DNA from: Oasisia sp. SBJ-2009
Taxonomy: Eukaryota > Annelida > Polychaeta > Sabellida > Siboglinidae
Assembly: GCA_964017155.1 (NCBI GenBank)
Contig: OZ024864.1
Span: 34,175,029 to 34,239,028 of the forward strand
Length of the DNA: 64,000 bases
Reading direction: 5' to 3'
Positions within the stretch are counted from its first letter, which is position 1, and each line of letters opens with the position of its first letter. Positions 36,696 through 47,763 of this stretch are shown one piece after another. Below the pieces are notes generated by a model, which made no database searches, had not been told where the DNA came from, and saw nothing but the letters and a program-made list of their open reading frames with translations. The translations under genes and the position numbers were made by a program.

Positions 36696-37715
36696 TGTTT
36701 GCCTTCAGGCTTCAGTGTGTCTGTCTCTGTCTCTGTCTCACCCACCTGGTGCTCACTCCCATACTTTGACGCACGAAGAAGTCGGCAATGTCCTTGTTTG
36801 CTGAAACAGCACAGAAGGAGTCAGACCACATTTGCATTTTCCATAGGCGACCATTATAACGTTTCCTTCATTTCCTACTAATCTTGACGAGATCTGTTAT
36901 TGACAATTTCACAGCATATTTACCCTGAATAAACAGAAATTCAGTGAACAAATTTGTGAACTTTTAATACCCACAAACTTTACACCCTCTATTTCAGCTT
37001 GGACCACACATGGATTGTCCCTGATTACATCACCAAGCAAAATGACAACTGTATTAATACGCAGAAATGATGGACTGACAGCTGTCATAATTTGACAGCT
37101 CTGATGCCAAGCTGCACTAAAACATCATTTACAATCACTCCACACTACACATGTGCTCACAGAAATTCAGACAACCTGCATAATGCTGTTTTTATAGGGT
37201 ACTCTTTGGAGGGGTAATGGCGGATGAACACCTTATTGTGGTCTTACATCAGAATGGCAGACAAATCATTGCTGTGCTATGTGCCATCACATGCCAGGCA
37301 AGTTTGTTTATTGATTTATACAGAACTATACTTATACAATAATAATATTCTGTGGTGCTGTACAATACAGCTGTACAAGGAAATGCACAATGGAAGTTAA
37401 TATAAACATGGAACAAAATACAAGTATTTTGATATAATGTAATAGTAAAATAAAGTTAGTTGTAGTCCACACCAAAATAGTTAGTCTTCAATTTGCTCTA
37501 TAAAAACATTCATGTAGGGAACAGAAACCATAGCCAATTTCAATGATCTCACTTTTTTCTAGAATCAATACCAACATAAACACAGGCACATTATAATACT
37601 ACTGAACCAGACACAGAATCTGGATACAAATAGGAAAGATGTTGTCCTTTCAGAAGAGTGGTATGGAGGAGGATATTTATGCTAGTGGCGACAGAAGCGG
37701 ATGCCAGAAACATAC

Positions 37716-37884
37716 CACCAAGCGTTCGCAGCTGAACGCAAGCAATGGGGGCACCGGCAGTGACCTCTAGTGGTTGACACATGTACTTCTTGTCGGTGCT
37801 GATCATGACAGATGACAGCTTGTTGAAGTTCTCAATTTCCTGGGCGTCTGAGGGAGGTACCACTCCCAAAGAACAGCGGACTGC
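37716..37884 (-). CDS. Multi-Tudor gene, exon 4: end of Tudor module 1 (copy 1)
   Basis: This 169-base exon starts in phase 0 after acceptor CTGTTTTTAG with AVRCSLGVVPPSDAQEI. It ends with one unpaired base at donor GGTG|GTATGT. It supplies the C-terminal SN-like half of module 1. The next donor-acceptor match requires an exon starting in phase 1. Confidence 0.75.
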
Positions 37885-38238
37885 CTAAAAACAGCGAAAT
37901 AATTAATTAAACGTAATGGCATAAACGTGTTTACATGCTAACTTGTTTTTGTGAAGAATAAAACGTTCAAACAATTTTTTTATTGCACAACTAATAATTT
38001 TTTACTCATATCAACGTTCTGACCATCTAGCTAGATATATTTTCCCACAATATGCCGGTTAACCACAATTCATAATGCACCATTTTGAAACAAATTTAAT
38101 ATATAGTTCCGGGGGCATGCACACAGACCCATGTTGCATTGCTCAGCTTAGCCTTCCACCCCGCCCCTTACTTTACCCAGGGGAAACACTGCAAACATAC
38201 ACAAGCTGTTGGTACGGAGATCAAGAGAGAGAGAGACA

Positions 38239-38490
38239 CGGGTGGTGTAGTGGTTACCACGTCCGCCTACCACGCCGGCGGCACGGGTTCGATCCCCGGT
38301 TCCGGCAGTTGTGATATAAAAATCTGGCTCTCAACATTGGGGACTGTATCCCTCGTGAATCGGAGAATCACGTTAATGTCGGTCCCGTCTCAATTTGGGA
38401 CGTAAAAGAACCACTTAGACCGACAAGCACCCTGGCAGTGACCATCCTCAGTGCCAGCATAGAAAGGTCAGCTTGGCGTAGATGTTCTAA
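38239..38490 (+). mobile_element. tRNA-derived SINE (family B), in intron
   Basis: The head (38239-38309) resembles a complete tRNA: A box GGTGTAGTGGTTACCACG, a CCGCC/GGCGG anticodon-type stem and B box GGGTTCGATCCCCGG. A non-tRNA body follows, with GGGACGTAAAAGAACCAC, related to GAGACGTAAAAAGCTCC in the SINE at 2541. The anticodon loop has about nine bases, so this is not a functional tRNA. Confidence 0.75.
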
Positions 38491-38726
38491 AAAAGGATGA
38501 CTAGTTAAGGAGACAATTGCTGCGGAAAGTGTTTTTTTTTTAGTTTCTATGCTAGAGAACTAAAACTTGGTGGAAATGATCCCTGTGGGTTAAAACACAC
38601 ATAACAAGTGGCATTTTTTATTTTGGACATGTATGTACCCTGGAAATGGGAGTTAGAAATATTTTGGGAACCTTTTTTGTGCACAAATTCAAAAACAATG
38701 CTTTGTGCTACAACATGCTAAATATT

Positions 38727-38853
38727 TTATTGACCACGATTAAATTCAAGACTTTCAAGACTACTTTGTAAAAGTCAAGGATTTCAAGGCCTTAAATTTG
38801 GTCCAATCAAGTTCAAGGTTTTCAAGACTTTCAAGGCCCCGTATGGACCCTGC
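38727..38853 (+). mobile_element. Partial copy of the 380-bp MITE family
   Basis: It matches the right third of 36316-36695 in the same orientation (ATTAAATTCAAGACTTTCAAG and onward, ending CCCCGTATGGACCCTGCG). The left end is missing. Confidence 0.75.
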
Positions 38854-39141
38854 GTCAAGTTTGCAGGTATTTGTAGGCGCACACGGAAACAGACGTCCAG
38901 CCACTGGTGGCCGTTCACATCTAAAGGGTTAATAATAACTGGTGATGTTACAAATAACATTAATTATCAGGATCAGGTTACACAAAAATACAGACTACAT
39001 TTACGTATCCGAAAACATGTACTACAAAGTTATTATTTTCATATATTTTTCGGTGTATCAAAATCCAGTGATCAAACACTGTCAATACAATACAGAACAC
39101 TGCTGTGACATGTTTATGTTGACATACAACCACACACACAC

Positions 39142-39332
39142 GGGGGCAAATGTATTGAAATGTATTTAAAAACAAATACTCTTGAGGGATTCAAATACAA
39201 ATATAAATGTATTTAAATACAAATACATTGCAAAGTATTTCAAATATTTTTTGAAATACTTTTCATTGATCAAGGTCAAATACTTTGAAAAAGTATTTAA
39301 ATACTTTCATATACAAATGTATTTGACCCCAT
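39142..39332. mobile_element. MITE-like element of about 190 bp rich in AAATAC/GTATTT
   Basis: The inverted ends are GGGGGCAAATGTATTGAAATG at the left and, from the right, GGGGTCAAATACATTTGTAT. The interior is almost wholly GTATTT/AAATAC palindromes. The ends resemble widespread hAT-type MITEs. It lies 38 bases downstream of Tudor exon 3 in the intron. Confidence 0.65.
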
Positions 39333-39369
39333 GTCTGATACACACAACACACAGACACGCATGACTGAC

Positions 39370-39597
39370 CTGTAGTGGAAGTCGCAACATGCGAGGCTGA
39401 ATGCGGCGGACGTCTGTGACACTGACGGACTCGTGATTGCCAAAGTCGACGTAGGTGACGTCCAGCGTGGCGTCAAGACAGATGCGGTTGACGTGGACGC
39501 GGTACCACTCGCCGTCGTCCCTGAACCGCGCGGCACACACCTCGTTGACCACAGGCACATAGCTACCGGGGCCCACGTTCACTGTGTCCTCGTAGTA
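39370..39597 (-). CDS. Multi-Tudor gene, exon 3: Tudor module 1 (copy 1)
   Basis: This 228-base phase 0/0 exon lies between acceptor CCTGCCTGCAG and donor CAG|GTCAGT. It carries the core of Tudor module 1: EVCAARFRDDGEWYRVHV, then DVTYVDFGNHESV, and ends RLPLQ. The cage aromatics and the Asn of the FGN motif are present. It joins in frame to AVRCSLG of the next exon, the usual Tudor sequence. Confidence 0.85.
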
Positions 39598-40756
39598 CTG
39601 CAGGCAGGGCATTCAGGTCAACAGGGTCGGGGTAAGTACCCAACTAAAGTATGACTACACTGATATGTATGAGTAACAAGTATTTCATTCCAGATTATAC
39701 TTTCCAATCCATTACCATGCTTTTGAAAATACTTTTACATGGGGCTGCCAACGGGGGGCCTAGCCTTATATTAAAGAGCAGAAATCATACCCTTGGTCTA
39801 GGGACAAATTTGTGACGTTATCTCCTGTTCCTGGTCAACCTGGCAGAACTGGAAATAGGTCATTGGTCCCCCCGAGTTGGAAGATGTGACTACTTGTGGA
39901 TAAATTGCTAATAAAACTTGTCCTGAGTAGTTGCCAATATATACCAAACTATACTGATGGTAACCAGTCAGCACATCCACTACAACTACAGGCAGTGCCA
40001 TCCCCCTCTTATCCACTCCACCCTATAGTAATTAACCAAGCCTTTCTCAGTGACAGCCCATTCCCTAGGGATAACTAAATCCAAAGTCATTAAACTTTGT
40101 TGAATTGTTTCTTTCCCTAGTCTGGGTTTGCCCCCTGCCCAACCACCACAGCAGCTATGGCTTAATTTACTGATAAACTGCCACAAGTGAATTATTACAT
40201 TTTCTCAGGCATGACCACTGGGCATGAACTTGACAGGACATTAATTTAAGTTTACTCTTTGATGTGTGTACTAGCCTGAAGTCTGATATACTTATTTCTG
40301 TAATACAGGAGCAGTTTCCATACTAATGTAATCCGAGGTCAATTTCCGTAATGATTACAGAAAATCCGTAATGGTAGGCAGCCCTGCTTAAGTATGAGTA
40401 TTTTCTAAAGTACTTAAACAGAAGTATTTAACATAATTTAATATACGAGTAGCGTCAGAGTTAGGTCATCATTAGGTTAATATACAAGTACCGTCATCAT
40501 TGTCTGGCTGCAGGATTCAGAGCTCCCTTCACACATCCCGTGAATGAGTAAAATGCATAATTTGATATATCAAATACACACAAAGCACTTCAGTGCAATC
40601 AAACAAAAGAAAGAACTAATACTGCCAGATCCCCAATCAAAACAAAAGAAAGAGTAACTAATACTGCCAGATCCCCAAACAAAGTACATCCATTTAAAAA
40701 TATGCTTCAAACAGAGAAATAACCCGTTCACACGACACAGGATTTGTGACACTCAC
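39598..40756. other. Intron between Tudor exons 3 and 2
   Basis: No exon, RNA gene or clear repeat was recognised, other than two copies of AAAGAAAGA and ACTAATACTGCCAGATCCCCAA words near 40600-40680. Confidence 0.5.
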
Positions 40757-40852
40757 GAGAGTCATGTCGTCTTTGAGGGCCTGAAGTTCAGGCGTCATGC
40801 TGTCCTTGACCACACAGAAGTTGTTGGGGCCTACTACGTCCATGACCACCAC
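40757..40852 (-). CDS. Multi-Tudor gene, exon 2 of those visible (copy 1)
   Basis: This 96-base phase 0/0 exon lies between acceptor GCGTTGTAG and donor CTC|GTGAGT. It encodes VVVMDVVGPNNFCVV followed by a helix (MTPELQALKDDM). It forms the N-terminal part of an extended Tudor fold, where this Leu-rich helix precedes the barrel. Confidence 0.75.
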
Positions 40853-41077
40853 CTACAACGCAGTCAACAACCATCAGGGGTCGTCTCATATCATATAAAC
40901 AATTTCACTCAAGGGGTCATCTAAAAAGAAACAAATATTTGCAGAGAATGACATTTACCGCCAACCAGAGTCCCTTCAATCAAGACACATGGTTGCCCAA
41001 AGATCCGGATACGTAGCCATTACAACTGTAGAGATGTTATACTGACACAGTTTGTCACCATTACAAGACAGGATAAA

Positions 41078-41935
41078 CACGGTGTCATGACTTACCAGGG
41101 TGGATGTGTCTCACCCATGGAAGACAGAATGAAGGGTAAGGTGTTGAGACTTACCAGGGTGGATGTGTCTCACCCATGGAAGACAGAATGAAGGGTAAGG
41201 TGTTGAGACTTACCAGGGTGGATGTGTCTGACCCATGGAAGACAGAATGAAGGGTAAGGTGTCATGACTTACCAGGGTGGATGTGCCTCACCCATGGAAG
41301 ACAGAATGAAGGGTAAGGTGTTGAGACTTACCAGGGTGGATGTGTCTCACCCATGGAAGACAGAATGAAGGGTAAGGTGTTGAGACTTACCAGGGTGGAT
41401 GTGTCTCACCCATGGAAGACAGAATGAAGGGTAAGGTGTCATGACTTACCAGGGTGGATGTGTCTCACCCATGGAAGACAGAATGAAGGGTAAGGTGTTG
41501 AGACTTACCAGGGTGGATGTGTCTCACCCATGGAAGACAGAATGAAGGGTAAGGTGTTGAGACTTACCAGGGTGGATGTGTCTCACCCATGGAAGACAGA
41601 ATGAAGGGTAAGGTGTTGAGACTTACAAGGGTGGATGTGTCTCACCCATGGAAGACAGAATGAAGGGTAAGGTGTTGAGACTTACAAGGGTGGATGTGTC
41701 TCACCCATGGAAGACAGAATGAAGGGTAAAGTGTTGAGACTTACCAGGGTGGATGTGTCTCACCCATGGAAGACAGAATGAAGGGTAAGGTGTTGAGACT
41801 TACAAGGGTGGATGTGTCTCACCCATGGAAGACAGAATGAAGGGTAAGGTGTTGAGACTTACCAGGGTGGATGTGTCTCACCCATGGAACACAGAATGAA
41901 GGGTAAGGTGTTGAGACTTACCAGGGTGGACGTGC
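41078..41935. repeat. 59-bp minisatellite made of splice-donor units
   Basis: Units repeat every 59 bases with CTTACCAGGG starting at 41091, 41150, 41209 and so on to 41858; the fifteenth, at 41917, is the real donor of the first visible Tudor exon. On the minus strand each unit reads CCACCCTGGTAAGTCTC. Three units (41622, 41681, 41799) have CTTGTAAGT instead. A TCATGACT variant at every third unit at the left end (41084, 41261, 41438) suggests a trimer higher-order unit. Confidence 0.95.
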
Positions 41936-42023
41936 CAAGGGGAAGGGTTTCCCTGGGGAGGTCCTCCAGCTTACAGGCCTGGTGGGACGCCAACTTCTGC
42001 TCAAGCAGATGCTCATGGACCTC
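41922..42023 (-). CDS. Multi-Tudor gene, first visible exon (copy 1)
   Basis: This 102-base phase 0/0 exon is preceded by an acceptor ending TTTGTTTGCAG and followed by donor CTG|GTAAGT. It encodes a charged helix-like segment beginning EVHEHLLEQKLASHQ and ending LGTSTL, leading into the first Tudor module. It cannot be the true first exon: it starts at an acceptor and has no ATG. Its donor is the original of the splice-site minisatellite in the following intron. Confidence 0.75.
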
Positions 42024-42033
42024 CTGCAAACAA

Positions 42034-43283
42034 ACACAAGTCACTGTCAGTGTGACACACGACAACACCTGTCACTGTCAGTGTGACACACGACAACACC
42101 TGTCACGGTCAGTGTGACACACAACAACACTTGTCACTGTCACACACGACAACACCTGTCACGGTCAGTGTGACACACGACAACACATGTCACTGTCAGT
42201 GTGACACATGACAATACCTGTCACTGTCAGTGTGACACACGACAACACCTGTCACTGTCAGTGTGACACATGACAACACATGTCACTGTCAGTGTGACAC
42301 ACGACAACACCTGTCACTGTCAGTGTGACACATGACAACACATGTCACTGTCAGTGTGACACATGACAACACCTGTCACTCTCAGTCTGACACATGACAA
42401 CATAAGTCACTGTCAGTGTGACACACGACAACACCTGTCACTGTCAGTGTGACACACGACAACACCTGTCACTGTCAGTGTGACACACGACAACACCTGT
42501 CACTGTCAGTGTGACACATGACAACACCTGTCACTGTCAGTGTGACACATGACAACACCTGTCACTGTCAGAGCGACACACGACAACACCTGTCACGGTC
42601 AGTGTGACACACGACAATACCTGTCACTGTCACACACGACAACACCTGTCACGGTCAGTGTGACACACGACAACACATGTCACTGTCAGTGTGACACATG
42701 ACAACACCTGTCACGGTCAGTGTGACACACGACAACACCTGTCACTGTCAGTGTGACACACAACAACACCTGTCACGGTCAGTGTGACACACACGACAAC
42801 ACATGTCACTGTCAGTGTGACACATGACATCACCTGTCACTGTCAGTGTGACACATGACAACACCTGTCACTGTCAGTGTGACACACGACAACACCTGTC
42901 ACTGTCAGTGTGACACATGACAACACCTGTCACTGTCAGTGTGTCACATGACAACATAAGTCACTGTCAGTGTGACACATGACAACACCTGTCACTGTCA
43001 GTGTGACACATGACAATACCTGTCACTGTCAGTGTGACACACGACAACACCTGTCACTGTCAGTGTGACACGTGACAACTCATGTCACTGTCAGTGTGAC
43101 ACTCGACAACACCTGTCACTGTCAGTGTGACACATGACAACACCTGTCACTGTCAGTGTGACACATGACAACATAAGTCACTGTCAGTGTGACACACGAC
43201 AACACCTGTCACTGTCAGTGTGACACTTGACAACACCAGTCACTGTCAGTCTGACACATGACAACACATGTCACTGTCAGTGT
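42034..43283. repeat. 31-bp hairpin-forming minisatellite at the duplication breakpoint
   Basis: About 40 units of the type GTCACTGTCAGTGTGACAC plus ACGACAACACCT. Each contains the inverted repeat GTGTCAC ... GTGACAC with a short loop. The array stops mid-unit at 43283, exactly where copy 2 begins. It occupies the intron upstream of the first visible Tudor exon. Confidence 0.95.
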
Positions 43284-43485
43284 GGCCCAATTCGAAACGA
43301 GTTCATTGCACGGTAGTTGCAAGTAGTCAAGGGTGTAAGTAAGGCCCATATCCCGGTGGGGATCATATGCTGAAGAAACCTCATATGTTTCAGAGTGCTG
43401 CTATAGGAAAAATGGAGACTTCAATCCGACATATCATGATTAGTTGGGTGCGCATAAAACAGAAAGAGATAGATAGATTATAGCG

Positions 43486-43588
43486 ATGGGGGCGGTGGAA
43501 CAACAACAGCAGAGAGTACAGTGGTTGAACGTGGTTGGAGCGAGAGAGGGGGGGGGCATAGTGTACAGTGTGACGGTTAACGTGGTTG

Positions 43589-43652
<64 letters not shown>

Positions 43653-43902
43653 GCTTCCACAAAAGAAGACTTCAAAGCCACAGTTAACAGTCTTACCCAA
43701 ACAGTTTGTGCGTGCTATTTCAGTGAACATCGCAACAAAGTTGAGATACACAATTGTTTTATTCATGCAAGGTATGCGTAAAACGACACTGAACTTGCAC
43801 GTTGTACCGGAAGTGTATAATGCGTCTCCAACGCTAGAATTGGTAATGTACAATCCCAGTATGACTTCGCACGTGTCAATGACGTTAAACACAAGTCCCT
43901 AG
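43486..43902 (+). other. 138-codon open frame spanning a GA microsatellite (copy 2)
   Basis: An ATG at 43486 opens a frame (MGAVEQQQQRVQWLNVVG) that reads through the GA tract as an Arg-Glu repeat and continues into the block conserved in copy 1 at 3864-4115. It stops at 43902. It could be a small repeat-containing protein, but the tract length sets the frame and no family is recognised. Confidence 0.2.
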
Positions 43903-44964
43903 TCGTTACCCTGCACGTCCGTGAACGGAAATGCCTTATAATTGTAGCACACTTCCAATGAGTGTTTTAATAGTTCACCAAGAAAGCGTCATCATTAGAA
44001 GTCGTCCTTTCCTCATTTGAAGACAGTACGTGTCCCGTGCGCCGACGAATGCGCCGTTGTCGAATTGTAGCACTTAGAGGGGCTGTCGCACGCACCACCT
44101 CTGTACGACTGTGTGCATCTTCTAGCGGTCTGGTGGGCTTCTCTTTATCCTCTTGACGCATCGTAGGTTGTTCTCCTGAAACACGACAGTGCATAAGGTT
44201 TTGGAACCAGCTAAGATGAAGTTTTATGTAAGAGATCAACAAGTATGCTATGGATTCATGAGTAAAGAAAACAAAAATAGAGATCAAGGTCACTCCATGG
44301 TACGTGGTCCCCCGGCGTCAAGCCAATGCACACGAGGATTGTATTAGTTTATACATGTACTAACCCTGTCACTAAACATCTATTCCTCAGTTTCCTAGCT
44401 ATTGCTAATCTTGGCCTATATCTCTTCTTTATTGTCAATCACTATCTAGACGGGAACTCGCGAATAATGCTGTATTCTTCTTCTGCAGTCATCCTACATT
44501 GTATCATCCAGGGGGTGCCGTCTGGTCACATTTATCACTTTTGGTCATTCTGTAGCGGGCAGTGCTGCAGTAGGTGTCCAATGGTCATTGGGCTCTTTTC
44601 ACAGGAGCACATCCTTGACTGGCTGATCTTTCTATTTAAATACAACGCTTCGTTGGTCTTTATAAAATTTTAAATACTTTTCCTCATCTACGCTGTTACC
44701 TTGATCCTAGAACTACCACATTTCATAGCTTCTCTTTGCTATATTCATAACATTACATACAAATGGGATGTAAAATTACCCCAGTACATAAAAGGCACGG
44801 ATCCAGTAACAACTACCATATAAAACCTAAACACTTACACATTACATTAATATGAAATGATTAACTGTTATTTGTAAAACATCTACTCTAAGCTAGGTTT
44901 AGGTAGAAGCTCGTGTGCAATGGTGAGAAACCGTATTAGCTGCTCAGACTTGGCACTTGCCAAA

Positions 44965-45062
44965 CATAGACTCGCTTCTGATTTATCTTTAAGCTGACAC
45001 TACCGTTAGCTTCACATATGAAGTTAGAGATTCTAAGCTAAGAGCCCGGAAGCGAGTCTATG
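44965..45062. repeat. Short inverted repeat or hairpin (copy 2)
   Basis: Arms CATAGACTCGCTTCTG (44965-44980) and CGGAAGCGAGTCTATG (45047-45062); counterpart of 5179-5276. Confidence 0.55.
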
Positions 45063-45423
45063 CGTGGTAGTTACGGCAGGGGTTTCTCCTGCACCACCAG
45101 AATCTCTGTGGCCACTTCTGAAGTGACGCCAATTGATCCCCAATTAGCCCATTTATCGGGACATTTTATTACAACTACCCAAAATCCCAGAGTGAATTAT
45201 TAACCCCATAACTTTTATGTATTTCTTTATCATTGCTGTCTAATGTTTTCTAGTATTTATTTTTTGCGCTATACACCATGGATATTCTCAAATTGATGAG
45301 AACACCACGCGTGGCACTTGGAAGACGAAGAAGCACTCCCCGTTATTACCAAACTACTTTCGTGTGTTACCTTCAACTATTACAATCCCAGAGACGCTGG
45401 AGAATTCCCTGGATTGACGAACG

Positions 45424-46386
<963 letters not shown>

Positions 46387-46536
46387 GGGGTGGGTGGGTC
46401 TGTCATGTGTTGGATCGATGGTAAATAGAGCGTTGTGTGAATGTAGACGCATGGTGCACGAATACGTTGTGGATGGGTGATGTATTAGCAAGTGAGTCCT
46501 TGGAGAATGTAGATTTTCTCTGATAGCAAGAGAGTT

Positions 46537-47763
46537 GTGACAAGATGGAGTGAACACTTCCAGAAGCTACTCAATGTCCCTGGCGATATAGATCATGAAG
46601 CTCTGGACAACATCCCGCAGCGCATTACCAAGACAAGCCTCGGTGAGATTCCAACCATGTCTGAGATTGCTAGAGCAATCGCCGGCCTGAAAGATGGCAA
46701 AGCACTGGGGGAGATGGAATTCCTGCTGAAGTATGGAAGCACGGAGGAGATAATCCGTTCAGCACACTGCACCAACTAATCACCAATGCCTGGGAGGTGG
46801 GTTCTGCACTACAAGCATGGAAGGATGACATGGGAGTTGGCGTCTACATACAATCCCAACAGAGCGGTGACCTATTCAACGTCGCACACTTCAGAGCGAA
46901 GACCACTCGGATACTGATGAGAGAGCTGCTATTTGCAGATGACAGTGCACTGGTTGCACACTCTGCCGAAAAGATGCAGAAAATAGTAGATGCTTTCTCC
47001 GATGCGTCATAGAAGTTCGGCCTGAAGATTAACTTCAAGAAGACCGAGGTGCTGTGCCAACCCAACTCTACAAGAACCCGAGAGGAAGATATCATGATTG
47101 ATGGAAACAGGCTGAACTTTGTTCTGGAATTCACCTAACTCGGAAGCACTATATCAAATAATGGATACATCGACAATGAAATACAGAGGATGGCCAAAGT
47201 TAGTGCATCTTTTGGCCGACTACGCCAGAGACTCTGGAACAACCACCTTGTGTCCATGCGGGTTTAACTGGCAATATATACCGTGTAATCGTGCTATCTG
47301 CCCTCCCATACGGACAGTATACAGACGACAGGTGAAAAAGCTGCATGCCTTCATGATGCGACATCTGCGTTCGATCAAGAGGATAACCTGGATGAACAAA
47401 GTGACAAACAAGGACATACTCGAACGGACAGGGCTGCCATCTATGGAAGATCTTCTGATCAGAAAGAATCTTCGGTGGACTGGACACCTCATGAGGATGA
47501 CACCAGGCCGGCTACCAAACGTCCAAAGCAGGTTCTCTACTCTGAATTAGTCTGAACTCGCTTCTGGTCACCTAGGCTAAAGTAAAGAGAGGGCGCCCTC
47601 GTCTCCGGTTCAAGGATACCATCAAGAGAAACCTGAAGCTGAGAGACATATAGACCGAATCATAGACGTCACTCTCATAGCAGAGAGATAAATGGAACGC
47701 AATAGTCAAGTTATGGAAACATTCTTTGTTGCATCGCATGATCGATGATGATGATGATGATGA
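46537..47763 (+). pseudogene. Non-LTR retrotransposon ORF2 remnant (copy 2)
   Basis: The counterpart of 6899-8117 has the same internal deletion, the same TAG after FSDAS and the same frame breaks. The FADD motif is at 46932-46943 and the GAT tail at about 47742-47763. It retains TACAAGAACCCG near 47070 (STRTRE in related elements), 11 to 12 bases lost in copy 1. It is dead in both copies. Confidence 0.85.

Larger units (their letters stand above)
23443..42023 (-). pseudogene. Multi-Tudor domain protein gene, 5'-truncated and disrupted copy
   Basis: Ten exons on the minus strand join with matching phases (41922-42023, 40757-40852, 39370-39597, 37716-37884, 35232-35622, 29408-34630, 28861-28974, 26511-26672, 24469-24693, 23443-23573). 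They encode ten extended Tudor modules, each with a WYRA-type strand and an F-[IVF]-D-[YF]-G-N-type motif, then a C-terminal coiled coil. The motif positions are 39436, 34514, 33663, 33088, 32467, 31846, 31260, 30543, 29885 and 26599. Proteins of this class (Drosophila Tudor, vertebrate TDRD1/6/15) bind dimethylarginine on Piwi proteins and scaffold germ granules; that role here is inferred from family. Copy 1 lacks any 5' exon or promoter because the duplication breakpoint lies in the intron upstream. It also has an in-frame TAG (34363-34365) and a frameshift near 31800. All listed introns are GT-AG. The ortholog is not resolved. Confidence 0.85.

Noticed and set aside
38239..38309. Possible functional tRNA gene
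   Set aside because: The A and B boxes are good, but the anticodon loop is too long and a non-tRNA SINE body follows directly.
41078..43283. CRISPR-like array
   Set aside because: Repeats are directly adjacent with no unique spacers, and the genome is eukaryotic. These are minisatellites.
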